From: Pseudomonadota bacterium
GTDB taxonomy: Bacteria > Pseudomonadota > Gammaproteobacteria > Burkholderiales > Burkholderiaceae_C
Length of the DNA stretch: 64,000 bases
Direction of reading: 5' to 3'
Assembly (NCBI GenBank): GCA_018241225.1
Contig: JAFEEG010000004.1
Span: forward strand, 104,244 to 168,243
Shown: positions 9,348-17,765 of the stretch, piece by piece
Layout: the number at the start of each line of letters is the position of its first letter
Position numbering within the stretch: position 1 is the first letter of the stretch
Translations under genes and position numbers: made by a program
The notes under the pieces: generated by a model
Seen by the model: only the letters and a program-made list of their open reading frames with translations
Databases searched by the model: none
What the model was told of the DNA's origin: nothing

Positions 9348-9384
9348 GTTCTATTCAATAGATCATCGTTCTGTTAGATAGAAC
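9348..9384. promoter_or_regulatory. Two IclR-type operator dyads
   Basis: GTTCTATTCAATAGATC at 9348-9364 is a 17-bp dyad with one mismatch. GTTCTGTTAGATAGAAC at 9368-9384 is a second dyad whose outer GTTCT/AGAAC arms match exactly. Their centres are 20 bp apart, about two helical turns, so two protein dimers could bind one face of the DNA. They lie 25-60 bp upstream of the amidohydrolase start and inside the divergent IclR intergenic region. Confidence 0.6.
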
Positions 9385-9409
9385 TTAACAGAATTCAGGA
9401 GACTCTTCA

Positions 9410-10423
9410 ATGTCCAGCAGCAATTACCTAGCCGTCCGCCCCGACTGGCTCGCGCTGCGCGCTGAAGAAATCCTGGAGCCGGGTCTTCCCATCGTCGACG
9501 CGCATCACCACTTCTACGAGCGCCCTGGTTGGACGTATCTCGTCAATGACTACCTGGCCGATGCCCGCTCGGGTCACAACGTCGTCGCTTCGGTCTACAT
9601 GCAGGCGCAGACCCGTTATCGGCAGGAAGGGCCGGTCGCCCTCAAACCGGTCGGCGAAACCGAGTTCATTGCTGCCGTCGCTGACGAGCATGTCAATAGC
9701 CTTCCTCAAGCTGCCAAGGGCATCGTGGGCCATGCTGACCTGCGCCTCGGCACCGGGGTGCTCGAAGTGCTCGAGGCTCACGTGCAGTCAGGGCAAGGCA
9801 GGTTCAAAGGTGTGCGGCACCTCAGCACCTGGGATGCAGACTCTTCCCTCGTGAACCCGCTGTCGGCGGCGCCCAGAGGCTTGCTGCTGGACTCAAGCTA
9901 CCGCCAAGGCGTGGCACAGCTGGCTGCTCTCGGGCTCTCCTATGACGCCTGGCTGTTCTTCCATCAACTGCCGGAACTGTTCGACCTGGCAAAGGACATT
10001 CCGGACACGCCGGTGGTCATCAACCACTGCGGCGGCATCGTCCGAATCGGCGCCTATGAGGCAATGCGCCCGGCGGTGGCCGACACCTGGCTGCAGGGCA
10101 TGCGGCAGCTCGCACAACTCCCCAACGTCTTCGTGAAGCTCGGCGGCCTCGGTATGCGCATCAACGGCTTCGAGTTTGAGAAAGGCGCAACGCCGCCGAC
10201 TTCTCGCGAGCTGGCCGAGACCTGGCGTCCATGGATGGAGCCATGCATCGAGCTGTTCGGTGCAGACCGCTGCATGTTCGAAAGCAATTTTCCTGTCGAC
10301 AAGGGTTCCTACAGCTATGCCACCTGTTGGAACGCCTTCAAACGACTGACCTCCAGCGCGGGGGCCGACGAGCGGCGAGCGCTGTTCGAGGGGACGGCGA
10401 GTCGCGTGTACCGACTCACCTGA
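9410..10423 (+). CDS. Amidohydrolase / lactonase-like TIM-barrel hydrolase
   Basis: The 337-residue cytosolic protein belongs to the amidohydrolase-2 group (COG3618), relatives of 2-pyrone-4,6-dicarboxylate lactonase. Metal-site signatures are DAHHHFYERP near residue 31, FFHQLP, VVINHCGG and the late MFESNFPVDKG, whose aspartate is the probable catalytic base. A ribosome site (CAGGAGACTC) lies 7 bp upstream. It is the first gene of an operon with two Bug receptors, a CoA-transferase and a citryl-CoA-lyase-like gene, so it probably opens a lactone or hydrolyses a carboxylic ester before CoA activation (inference). Confidence 0.82.
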   Translation: MSSSNYLAVRPDWLALRAEEILEPGLPIVDAHHHFYERPGWTYLVNDYLADARSGHNVVASVYMQAQTRYRQEGPVALKPVGETEFIAAVADEHVNSLPQAAKGIVGHADLRLGTGVLEVLEAHVQSGQGRFKGVRHLSTWDADSSLVNPLSAAPRGLLLDSSYRQGVAQLAALGLSYDAWLFFHQLPELFDLAKDIPDTPVVINHCGGIVRIGAYEAMRPAVADTWLQGMRQLAQLPNVFVKLGGLGMRINGFEFEKGATPPTSRELAETWRPWMEPCIELFGADRCMFESNFPVDKGSYSYATCWNAFKRLTSSAGADERRALFEGTASRVYRLT

Positions 10424-10466
10424 GCCCCGCCCCTATTCCGCTGTCCACATCCATCAGGAGACTCCC

Positions 10467-11444
10467 TTGAAAGCACAGAAACGCCCTTTGCGCCTTGCCG
10501 CGTACGCCGCACTCGCACTCTGCGGGGCGGTCGCCGGCGCCCAATCCAACTACCCGTCACAGCCCATCAAAGTCGTTGTGCCATTTCCTCCAGCCGGGGG
10601 CACTGACGTGCTGACTCGCCTCGTCGCGAACGAGGTGACCCTGAAGGACAACAAGTGGACCTTCATCGTCGACAACAAGCCCGGCGCTGGCGGGAACATC
10701 GGCATGGATGCGGTCGCCAAGGCCAAGAAGGATGGCTACACCTTCGGCACTGGCCAGACCGCCAACCTGGCCATCAACCCGACGCTTTACACCAAGATGC
10801 CCTTCGATGCGTCGAAGGACTTTGAACCTGTCGTGCTGCTCGCCTCGCAGCCGCTCATCCTGGTGGTGCGGGCAGACTCGCCTATCAAGAACCTGGCAGA
10901 CCTCAAGACGCAGGGTCAGGCCAAGCAACTCATCATGGCCTCCGCAGGGACGGGGACTGTTGGGCATGTTGGCGGTGAAATGTTTGCCAAGCGCGCTGGC
11001 ATCAAGGTCATGCACGTGCCCTACAAGGGCGCCGGCCCTGCGACGACCGACCTGCTTGGCGGCCAGACCGACATCTATTTCGCCACACCGCCCACCGTCA
11101 TCTCCATGGTGAAAGCCGGCAAGCTGCGCGCCGTCGCGGTCACATCGCTCAAGCGCATTGACGTGCTGCCTGACGTGCCCACGGTCGCCGAATCCGGCTA
11201 CCCCGGCTTCGTCGCAGAAGACTGGAAGGCGGTGGTCGCACCAGCCGGCACCCCTGCTGAAGCCATCAACAAGCTGAACCAGGTCTTGAACGCCGCGCTG
11301 GCCCGTCCCGAGGTCATTGGGCGGCTGAAGGATGAAGGGAGCGTCGCACGTGGTGGAACACCCGCGGAACTGGGCGCATTCCTGAAGACCGAGAACACCC
11401 GCTGGGGTACCGCAGTCCGTGAATCGGGCGCGAAGCTCGATTGA
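10467..11444 (+). CDS. Bug-family solute-binding protein, TTG start
   Basis: The product is 325 residues with a signal peptide (KRPLRLAAYAALALCGAVAG) followed by the Bug core: YPSQPIKVVVPFPPAGGTDV, DNKPGAGGNIGMD and VMHVPYKGAGPA. The start is a TTG at 10467, supported by AGGAG at 10456-10460 and by the position of the signal peptide. It is the second gene of the IclR-linked operon and should bring a carboxylate to an unlinked TctA/TctB-type permease. Confidence 0.9.
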   Translation: MKAQKRPLRLAAYAALALCGAVAGAQSNYPSQPIKVVVPFPPAGGTDVLTRLVANEVTLKDNKWTFIVDNKPGAGGNIGMDAVAKAKKDGYTFGTGQTANLAINPTLYTKMPFDASKDFEPVVLLASQPLILVVRADSPIKNLADLKTQGQAKQLIMASAGTGTVGHVGGEMFAKRAGIKVMHVPYKGAGPATTDLLGGQTDIYFATPPTVISMVKAGKLRAVAVTSLKRIDVLPDVPTVAESGYPGFVAEDWKAVVAPAGTPAEAINKLNQVLNAALARPEVIGRLKDEGSVARGGTPAELGAFLKTENTRWGTAVRESGAKLD

Positions 11445-11473
11445 TTGTTCTCTTAAAGACTCTGGAGCCCCCC

Positions 11474-12436
11474 ATGAAGCTCAGCTCATTGCGTCGTGCC
11501 TTTATCCTCGCCGGCGCGGCCTGCACGTTCAGTGCATCGGTGCTTGCTCAAAAGCCCATCACCATCATCGTTCCGTATGCACCGGGTGGAAGTGCCGACC
11601 TTGCCACGCGCGTCCTGGCACAGTTCGCAGCCCCTGGCGTGGGAGCCCCCATGGTCGTCGACAACAGAACCGGTGGCGGCGGTGTCGTCGGCTGGGGCGC
11701 TGCTGCCCGCTCAGCTCCCGATGGGACCACGCTGCTGACGGTGGAACTTTCGTACGCCATTGCGGCAGGGCTGATTCCTACGCTGCCCTTTGACCCGCAG
11801 AAGGCGTTCACGCAAATCACGACCGCCGTGAAGGTGCCGCACGTGCTGGTGGTGAATCCGGCCGTGCCGGCAAAGAACGTGCAGGAGTTCATTGCCTTGG
11901 CCAAGGCACAGCCCGGCAAGCTGAACTACGGCTCCGGGGGCAATGGCACGAACACGCACCTTGCAGGCGAGCTCTTCAAGAGCACGACCGGGGTGGACAT
12001 CGTGCACGTTCCATACAAGGGCGCCGGAGCCGTGCTGACGGACCTGATGGGCAATCAGGTGCAAGCGCTCATCACTTCCGTTCCTACGGCGCTGCCTCAT
12101 ATCAAGAGCGGCAAGCTGCGTGCTCTGATGGTGACCGGCTCCGAACGCAACGCGATGCTGCCTGACGTCCCGACCGCGAAAGAAGCCGGTATCCCCAAGA
12201 TGGACATCGACTACTGGATTGGGATTGGCGCTCCAGCCGGCACGCCGCAGGCGACCGTCGACAAGCTGAACAAGGAGTTCAATGCGGCTCTCGCCCAACC
12301 CGAGGCCAAGAAGAAATTCGCCGAGATGGGGATGACGGTTGTCGCCAATACGCCGGCTCAAGCGACGCAACTGGTGAACAGCGAAATCCAACGCTGGAGC
12401 GCTGTCATCAAGCAGGCTGGCATCAAGGCCGATTGA
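11474..12436 (+). CDS. Bug-family solute-binding protein, second copy
   Basis: The 320-residue periplasmic binding protein has a signal peptide (MKLSSLRRAFILAGAACTF) and the Bug motifs KPITIIVPYAPGGSADLATR, DNRTGGGGVVGW and VHVPYKGAGAV. The ATG at 11474 fits the signal peptide; the frame is open to 11441 without adding export features. It lies 29 bp downstream of another Bug gene from which it differs clearly in sequence, so the two may bind different ligands or forms of one substrate. Confidence 0.9.
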   Translation: MKLSSLRRAFILAGAACTFSASVLAQKPITIIVPYAPGGSADLATRVLAQFAAPGVGAPMVVDNRTGGGGVVGWGAAARSAPDGTTLLTVELSYAIAAGLIPTLPFDPQKAFTQITTAVKVPHVLVVNPAVPAKNVQEFIALAKAQPGKLNYGSGGNGTNTHLAGELFKSTTGVDIVHVPYKGAGAVLTDLMGNQVQALITSVPTALPHIKSGKLRALMVTGSERNAMLPDVPTAKEAGIPKMDIDYWIGIGAPAGTPQATVDKLNKEFNAALAQPEAKKKFAEMGMTVVANTPAQATQLVNSEIQRWSAVIKQAGIKAD

Positions 12437-12446
12437 GAGGGCCATC

Positions 12447-13646
12447 ATGAGCAACGCCCTTCAAGGCATTCGGGTCCTGGACCTGACGAACGTGCTGGCA
12501 GGCCCCTTCGCCTGCCACCAGCTTGCGCACATGGGGGCTGACGTCGTCAAGGTCGAGACTCGCAACGGCGGGGACCTCGCACGTCAACTCGGCGCCGACG
12601 CGGACCTGAACAAGCGCTACATGGGGGTGTCCTTCCTGGCACAGAACCCAGGCAAGCGCTCCATCACCATCGACTTCAAGCATCCATCTGGGAAGGAAGT
12701 CTTCCGCAAGCTTGTGCGAACTGCCGACGTGCTCGTGGAGAACTTCCGGCCCGGCGTGATGAAGCGCCTCGGGCTCGGCTATGAGGACCTGCTCAAGGAG
12801 AACCCGAGGCTCATCTACTGCGCTATCTCCGGCTTCGGGCAAGAGGGGCCACTTCGGGACTTGCCGGCGTACGACCAAATCATCCAGGGCATGTCCGGCG
12901 TCATGAGCATCACAGGTGCACCTGAGAATGCGCCGTATCGGGTCGGCTACCCCATGGCAGACACCATTGGCGGTATTACGGCGGCCTTCGCCGTCGCAGC
13001 AGCACTCGCGGATGGAAACCGGAAGGGCGGCACCTTCATCGACGTGTCCATGCTGGAGGCCGTCATGGCGACCATGGGATGGGCTGTGTCGAATCATCTG
13101 GTGGCCGGTCGCGAACCCAAGCCGATGGGCAATGAAAACGTCACTGCCAGCCCCTCCGGAACCTTCCGAACGGGAGATGGCCTTCTGAACATCGCGGCCA
13201 ACAAGCAGGAGCAGTTCGAGGCCGTGTGCCATGTCGTGGGGCGACCGGAACTCATTCAAGACGCCAGATTCAGCGAGCGCCAGAGCCGGCTGCAGCATCG
13301 CTTCGCGTTGAAGGCGGTGCTGGAAGAGGCGATGACGTCGAAGTCCACGGACGAATGGTGGAAGCTGTTCAACCAGGCCGGCGTACCTGCAGGCCCCGTG
13401 TACAGCGTCCCTCAGGCCTTGGAGCACCCTCAAGTCGCTGAGCGCGGAATGGTGGGCACTTTCCCAGATGCGCCGGGTGTTGGTCGCGACATTCGCCTTG
13501 TCCGCACGGGCTTCAAGGTGAACGGGCAAGCGCCCCGAGTCGACTCTCCTCCTCCAACGCTCGGTCAGCACTCAGAGGAAATCCTCGCAAGCTTGGGATA
13601 TTCAGCCGCGGATATTGAAGCACTCAAAGCGGAGAAGGCCGTATGA
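12447..13646 (+). CDS. CaiB/BaiF-family (class III) CoA-transferase
   Basis: The 399-residue protein matches formyl-CoA-transferase-type enzymes: the N-terminal GIRVLDLTNVLAGPFACHQL, GADVVKVETRNGGD, NPGKRSITIDFKHP and YDQIIQGMSGVMSITG. Asp143 in the last motif is the catalytic aspartate that forms the anhydride/thioester intermediates. It transfers CoA between carboxylic acids in the cytoplasm. Its stop overlaps the start of the citryl-CoA-lyase-like gene (ATGA), so the two are translationally coupled. It probably makes the CoA thioester that the next enzyme splits. Confidence 0.9.
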   Translation: MSNALQGIRVLDLTNVLAGPFACHQLAHMGADVVKVETRNGGDLARQLGADADLNKRYMGVSFLAQNPGKRSITIDFKHPSGKEVFRKLVRTADVLVENFRPGVMKRLGLGYEDLLKENPRLIYCAISGFGQEGPLRDLPAYDQIIQGMSGVMSITGAPENAPYRVGYPMADTIGGITAAFAVAAALADGNRKGGTFIDVSMLEAVMATMGWAVSNHLVAGREPKPMGNENVTASPSGTFRTGDGLLNIAANKQEQFEAVCHVVGRPELIQDARFSERQSRLQHRFALKAVLEEAMTSKSTDEWWKLFNQAGVPAGPVYSVPQALEHPQVAERGMVGTFPDAPGVGRDIRLVRTGFKVNGQAPRVDSPPPTLGQHSEEILASLGYSAADIEALKAEKAV

Positions 13647-14506
13647 CCGCTACCACGCCTGCGGACGCCCGCAAGGCCATTGAAGACTGGTGGCGCACCA
13701 GCATCATCGACATGTCTCCAGGGGTTATCCGCTACCGTGGGTACCCCATCGAAGACCTCATTCGCCAGAAGGTCAGCCTGGCTCAGATGATTTGGCTGAT
13801 GACGCGGGGCGAATTGCCAACTCACACTCAAGGGCAATTGCTGGAGGCGGCCTTGATGTCGGCGGTCGACCATGGACCGCAGGCGCCGAGCATCGCTATC
13901 GCGCGCATGGCGGCAACGTGCGGAGTGGGGCTGAACAGTGCCATGGCATCTGCAGTGAACGTTCTCGGGGACGTGCATGGCGGTGCAGGCGAGCAGGCCG
14001 TGGAACTTTATGAGGCCGTCGCTGCGCGCCTAGATGCTGGGTCCGGCCTGGAGGATGCCGTTGACGCGGGCCTGCGAGCGTTCGCTGAAGCACATGGGAA
14101 AGTCATCTCTGGCTTTGGCCATCGCTTCCATCCTGTGGACCCCCGAAGCGCGCCGCTGCTGGAACTTGTTGACGCAGCGGCCCGCACCGGGGAGGTCAGT
14201 GGCCGATTCGCGCGCATCGGAAGAGCCGTGGAGACCAAGCTCAGTGCGAGCAAGGGCAAGCCCATTCCGATGAACATCGATGGCGCGACGGCGGTCATCT
14301 ACGCGGAGCTCGGCTTTCCCGCTCCATTGGCTCGCGGCCTATTTTGCCTTTCAAGGTCAGTTGGTGTCCTTGCACACGCCTGGGAGCAAACCCAACAAGG
14401 TGGCCGTATCAAAGGGCCGATACCGCGCCAGTACATCCCGACCTACGAAGGTCAGCCGGTTCGGGATGTGCCGGACCAGGTCGGGCGGCCCAGCGATCAA
14501 AGTTGA
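13643..14506 (+). CDS. Citryl-CoA lyase-like (citrate synthase superfamily)
   Basis: The 287-residue protein is a short citrate-synthase-fold enzyme. The catalytic triad seems intact: His112 in GDVHGG, His160 in GFGHRFHPVDPR and Asp213 in MNIDGATA. The N-terminal YRGYPIEDLI also fits. It is much shorter than citrate synthase (about 430 residues), matching proteins annotated as citryl-CoA lyase in Burkholderiales. With the coupled CoA-transferase it likely performs a retro-aldol/Claisen cleavage of an activated hydroxy-polycarboxylate to acetyl-CoA (or a homologue) and an oxo acid. The true substrate is not known. Confidence 0.8.
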   Translation: MTATTPADARKAIEDWWRTSIIDMSPGVIRYRGYPIEDLIRQKVSLAQMIWLMTRGELPTHTQGQLLEAALMSAVDHGPQAPSIAIARMAATCGVGLNSAMASAVNVLGDVHGGAGEQAVELYEAVAARLDAGSGLEDAVDAGLRAFAEAHGKVISGFGHRFHPVDPRSAPLLELVDAAARTGEVSGRFARIGRAVETKLSASKGKPIPMNIDGATAVIYAELGFPAPLARGLFCLSRSVGVLAHAWEQTQQGGRIKGPIPRQYIPTYEGQPVRDVPDQVGRPSDQS

Positions 14507-14589
14507 TGCGCAAGTGCCTGTCGTGTCGAGCGCGGCGCTCAGCAACTGCGGCTTTGCATAAGACGTCGGGGTGTGCGGCGCGTGGGCGC

Positions 14590-17500
14590 TTAGTGCGCGT
14601 GCCCAGCCTCCAGCCCCGAATCCCCATCTCCCCGATGCGCCCACTGGTACAGCAGCGGCAGCAGCAGCAGCGTGAGCGCGGTGGCCGAGAGAATGCCCCC
14701 GATCACCACCGTGGCCAGTGGCCGCTGCACCTCGGCGCCGGTACCGGTGGCCAGCGCCATCGGCACAAAGCCCAGCGAAGCCACCAGCGCCGTCATCAGC
14801 ACCGGCCGCAGGCGGTGGGTCGCGCCTTCGCGCACCGCCTCGACCAGCGGCATGCCCTCTTCGCGCAGGCGGCGGATCAGCGTGAGCATCACCAGCCCGT
14901 TGAGCACAGCCACGCCCGACAGTGCAATGAAGCCGATGGCCGCGGAGATCGACATGGGCATGCCGCGCGCCCACAGCGCCAGCACGCCACCCGTCAGCGC
15001 AAAGGGAATGCCGGTGAACACCAGCAAGCCGTCCTTGAGGTTGCCGAACATCGCGAACAGCAGGGCCAGCACCAGCGCCAGCGACAGCGGGATCACCAAC
15101 TGCAGGCGCTGCGCGGCTGATTCGAGCTGCTCGAAGGTGCCGCCCCAGCGCGTCCAGTAGCCTGAGGGCACCTGCACCCGGGCGTCAATGGCCTGCTGCG
15201 CCTCGGCCACGAAGCTGCCGATGTCGCGGCCTTGCACGTTGGCACTGACCACGATGCGCCGCTTGCCGTTCTCGCGCGAGACCTGGTAGGGGCCCGGCTT
15301 CAAATCGAGCGTGGCAAGCTCGGACAACGGCAGGTAGCTGGTTCGCCCGTCCGCGCCCTTGGGCAGCGCAATGGGCAGCCGTGCCAGGGCATCGACCTCG
15401 GAGCGCACCTGCTCGGGCAGGCGCACCACGATGTCGAAGCGGCGGTCGCCCTGGAAGAAGGTGCCGGCCTCGCGCCCGCCGATGGCGATCTGCACCGCCT
15501 CCTGCACTTCGCTCATGCGCAGCCCGTGGCGCGCCGCTTTGGTGCGATCGACGTTGACGGTGAGCATGGGCAGGCCGTCGTTCTGCTCCACCTTCACCTC
15601 GGTGGAGCCGCGCACGGTGCCCAGCACTTCGGCAATCTCCTGCGCGGTGGCATTGAGCACCTGGCTGTCGTCGCCGAAGACCTTCACCGCCACGTCGGAG
15701 CGCACGCCCGAGATCAGCTCGTTGAAGCGCAGCTGGATGGGCTGCGAGAACTCGTAGTTGCTGCCCGGAATCTGCGCCACCTCGGCGCGCACGGCGGCGA
15801 GCAGTTCATCGCGCGTCTTGCGCGGCTTGGGCCATTCGCCTTGCGGCTTGAGCATGATGTAGCCGTCGGAGATGTTGGGCGGCATCGGGTCGGCGGCAAT
15901 CTCGGCCGTGCCCGTGCGCGCGAAGATGCGATCGATTTCCGGAAACTTCTTCGTCAGCCGCTCTTCGAGCTGCTGCTGCATCTGCACCGACTGGCTCAGG
16001 CTGGTGCCCGGCAGGCGCAGCGCCTGGATGGCGAAGTCACCCTCGTTGAGGTTGGGCACGAACTCGCTGCCCAGCCGCGTGGCCAGCAGGCCCGACACCG
16101 CCACCAGCACCACCGCCAGCGTGACGGCCACCGGCCCGTTGGCCATGGTGCTCTTCAGTGCGGGCTGGTAGATGCGGCGTGCACGCTCCATCAGCCGGTT
16201 CTCGCCCTCGGCCACCTTGCCATTCATGAGCAGCGCCACGGCCGCCGGCACGAAGGTGATCGACAGGATCATCGCGCCGATCAGCGCGAGCACCACGGTG
16301 ATGGCCATCGGGTGGAACATCTTCCCCTCCACGCCGGTGAGCGCGAAGATCGGCAGGTACACCACCATGATGATGAGCTGCCCGAACAGCAGCGGTCGCC
16401 GCGCCTCGCGCGATGCCAGCATCACTTCATGAAAGCGCTCGCTGCGACTGAGCACGCGGCCCAGGCGGGCCTGCGCATGCGACAGCCGCCGCACGCAGTT
16501 CTCCACGATGACCACCGCGCCGTCGACGATGATGCCGAAGTCCAGCGCACCCAGGCTCAGCAGGTTGGCGCTTACGCGCCACTGCACCATGCCGGTGAAG
16601 GTGAAGAGCATCGACAGCGGGATGATCATGGCCGTGATGAGTGCCGCGCGGATGTTGCCCAGGAAGGCGAACAGCACCACGATCACCAGCACCGCGCCTT
16701 CCAGCAGGTTCTTCTTCACCGTGGCGATGGCCTTGTCCACCAGCACGGTGCGGTCGTACACCGTGACGGCACGTACGCCCTGGGGCAGCCCCTTGTTGAT
16801 GGCCGCCATCTGCCGGTCCACCGCCTGCGAGACGGCGCGGCTGTTTTCGCCGATGAGCATGAACACGGTGCCCAGCACCACCTCGCCGCCGTTCTCCGTG
16901 GCCGCGCCGCTGCGCAGTTCGCGGCCCAGCTCCACGGTCGCCACGTCGCGGATGCGGATGGGCTGGCCCTGCGCGCTGCCGACCAGCACATCGCCGATGT
17001 CCTGCAGTGAGCCGAGTTGCCCCGGTGCGCGCACCAGGTACTGCTCGCCGCGCCGCTCGATGAAGCCGGCGCCCAGGTTGTTGTTGTCCTGCTGCAGTGC
17101 GCTCACCAGTTCCGACAGGCTCAGGTTGTAGGCCGCCAGTCGCTCCAGGTTGGGCGCCACGAGGTACTCCTTCTCGAAGCCACCGATGGTGTTGACCTCG
17201 GTCACGCCGGGCACGCCGCGCAGTTGCGGCTTGATCACCCAGTCCTGGATCTCGCGCAGGTCGGTGGGCGTGTAGGGCGTGCCGTCGGCCATGCGCGCGC
17301 CATCGTCGGCTTCAACCGTCCACAGGTAGATCTCGCCCAGTCCGGTGGAGATGGGGCCCATGGCTGGCGTGGCGTTGGCAGGCAGGTGGCTGCGCGCTTC
17401 CTGGATGCGCTGGTTCACCAGCTGCCGCGCAAAGTGGATGTCGGTGCCGTCCTTGAAGATCACCGTCACCTGCGACAGCCCGTAGCGCGAGAGCGAGCGT

Positions 17501-17745
17501 GTTTCCTGCAGGCCGGGCAGGCCGGCCATCGCGGTCTCGATGGGGTAGGTAATGCGCTGCTCGGTCTCCAGCGGCGACGAGCCCGGCGCGTCGGTGTTGA
17601 TCTGCACCTGCACGTTGGTGATGTCGGGCACGGCATCGATGGGCAGGCGCGAGTAGCTGTACGCACCCAGCAGGCCCATGGCCAGCACGGCGAACAGCAC
17701 CAGCCACCGCTGCTCGATGGCAAAGCGGACGATTCTCTCGAACAT
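14590..17745 (-). CDS. czcA: CzcA-type heavy-metal RND efflux pump
   Basis: The 1051-residue inner-membrane RND transporter starts FERIVRFAIEQRWLVLFAVL. The TM4 signature DFGIIVDGAVVIVEN near residue 400 carries the Asp/Asp/Glu set typical of the divalent-cation (HME1: Co, Zn, Cd) subgroup rather than the copper/silver CusA type. Large periplasmic loops and a C-terminal TM bundle are complete. It is last in a czcI-czcC-czcB-czcA operon with 20 bp between czcB and czcA. The tripartite pump exports metal cations from periplasm or cytoplasm across the outer membrane. The exact metal range is inferred. Confidence 0.94.
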   Translation of the reverse strand: MFERIVRFAIEQRWLVLFAVLAMGLLGAYSYSRLPIDAVPDITNVQVQINTDAPGSSPLETEQRITYPIETAMAGLPGLQETRSLSRYGLSQVTVIFKDGTDIHFARQLVNQRIQEARSHLPANATPAMGPISTGLGEIYLWTVEADDGARMADGTPYTPTDLREIQDWVIKPQLRGVPGVTEVNTIGGFEKEYLVAPNLERLAAYNLSLSELVSALQQDNNNLGAGFIERRGEQYLVRAPGQLGSLQDIGDVLVGSAQGQPIRIRDVATVELGRELRSGAATENGGEVVLGTVFMLIGENSRAVSQAVDRQMAAINKGLPQGVRAVTVYDRTVLVDKAIATVKKNLLEGAVLVIVVLFAFLGNIRAALITAMIIPLSMLFTFTGMVQWRVSANLLSLGALDFGIIVDGAVVIVENCVRRLSHAQARLGRVLSRSERFHEVMLASREARRPLLFGQLIIMVVYLPIFALTGVEGKMFHPMAITVVLALIGAMILSITFVPAAVALLMNGKVAEGENRLMERARRIYQPALKSTMANGPVAVTLAVVLVAVSGLLATRLGSEFVPNLNEGDFAIQALRLPGTSLSQSVQMQQQLEERLTKKFPEIDRIFARTGTAEIAADPMPPNISDGYIMLKPQGEWPKPRKTRDELLAAVRAEVAQIPGSNYEFSQPIQLRFNELISGVRSDVAVKVFGDDSQVLNATAQEIAEVLGTVRGSTEVKVEQNDGLPMLTVNVDRTKAARHGLRMSEVQEAVQIAIGGREAGTFFQGDRRFDIVVRLPEQVRSEVDALARLPIALPKGADGRTSYLPLSELATLDLKPGPYQVSRENGKRRIVVSANVQGRDIGSFVAEAQQAIDARVQVPSGYWTRWGGTFEQLESAAQRLQLVIPLSLALVLALLFAMFGNLKDGLLVFTGIPFALTGGVLALWARGMPMSISAAIGFIALSGVAVLNGLVMLTLIRRLREEGMPLVEAVREGATHRLRPVLMTALVASLGFVPMALATGTGAEVQRPLATVVIGGILSATALTLLLLPLLYQWAHRGDGDSGLEAGHAH

Positions 17746-17765
17746 GTCGTGGTCGCCTCGCTGCT

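Noticed and set aside
14528-14540. Hairpin GAGCG-CGG-CGCTC between the convergent citryl-CoA-lyase-like and czcA genes
   Set aside because: The stem is only 5 bp and no T-run follows on either strand, so it is not supported as a terminator.
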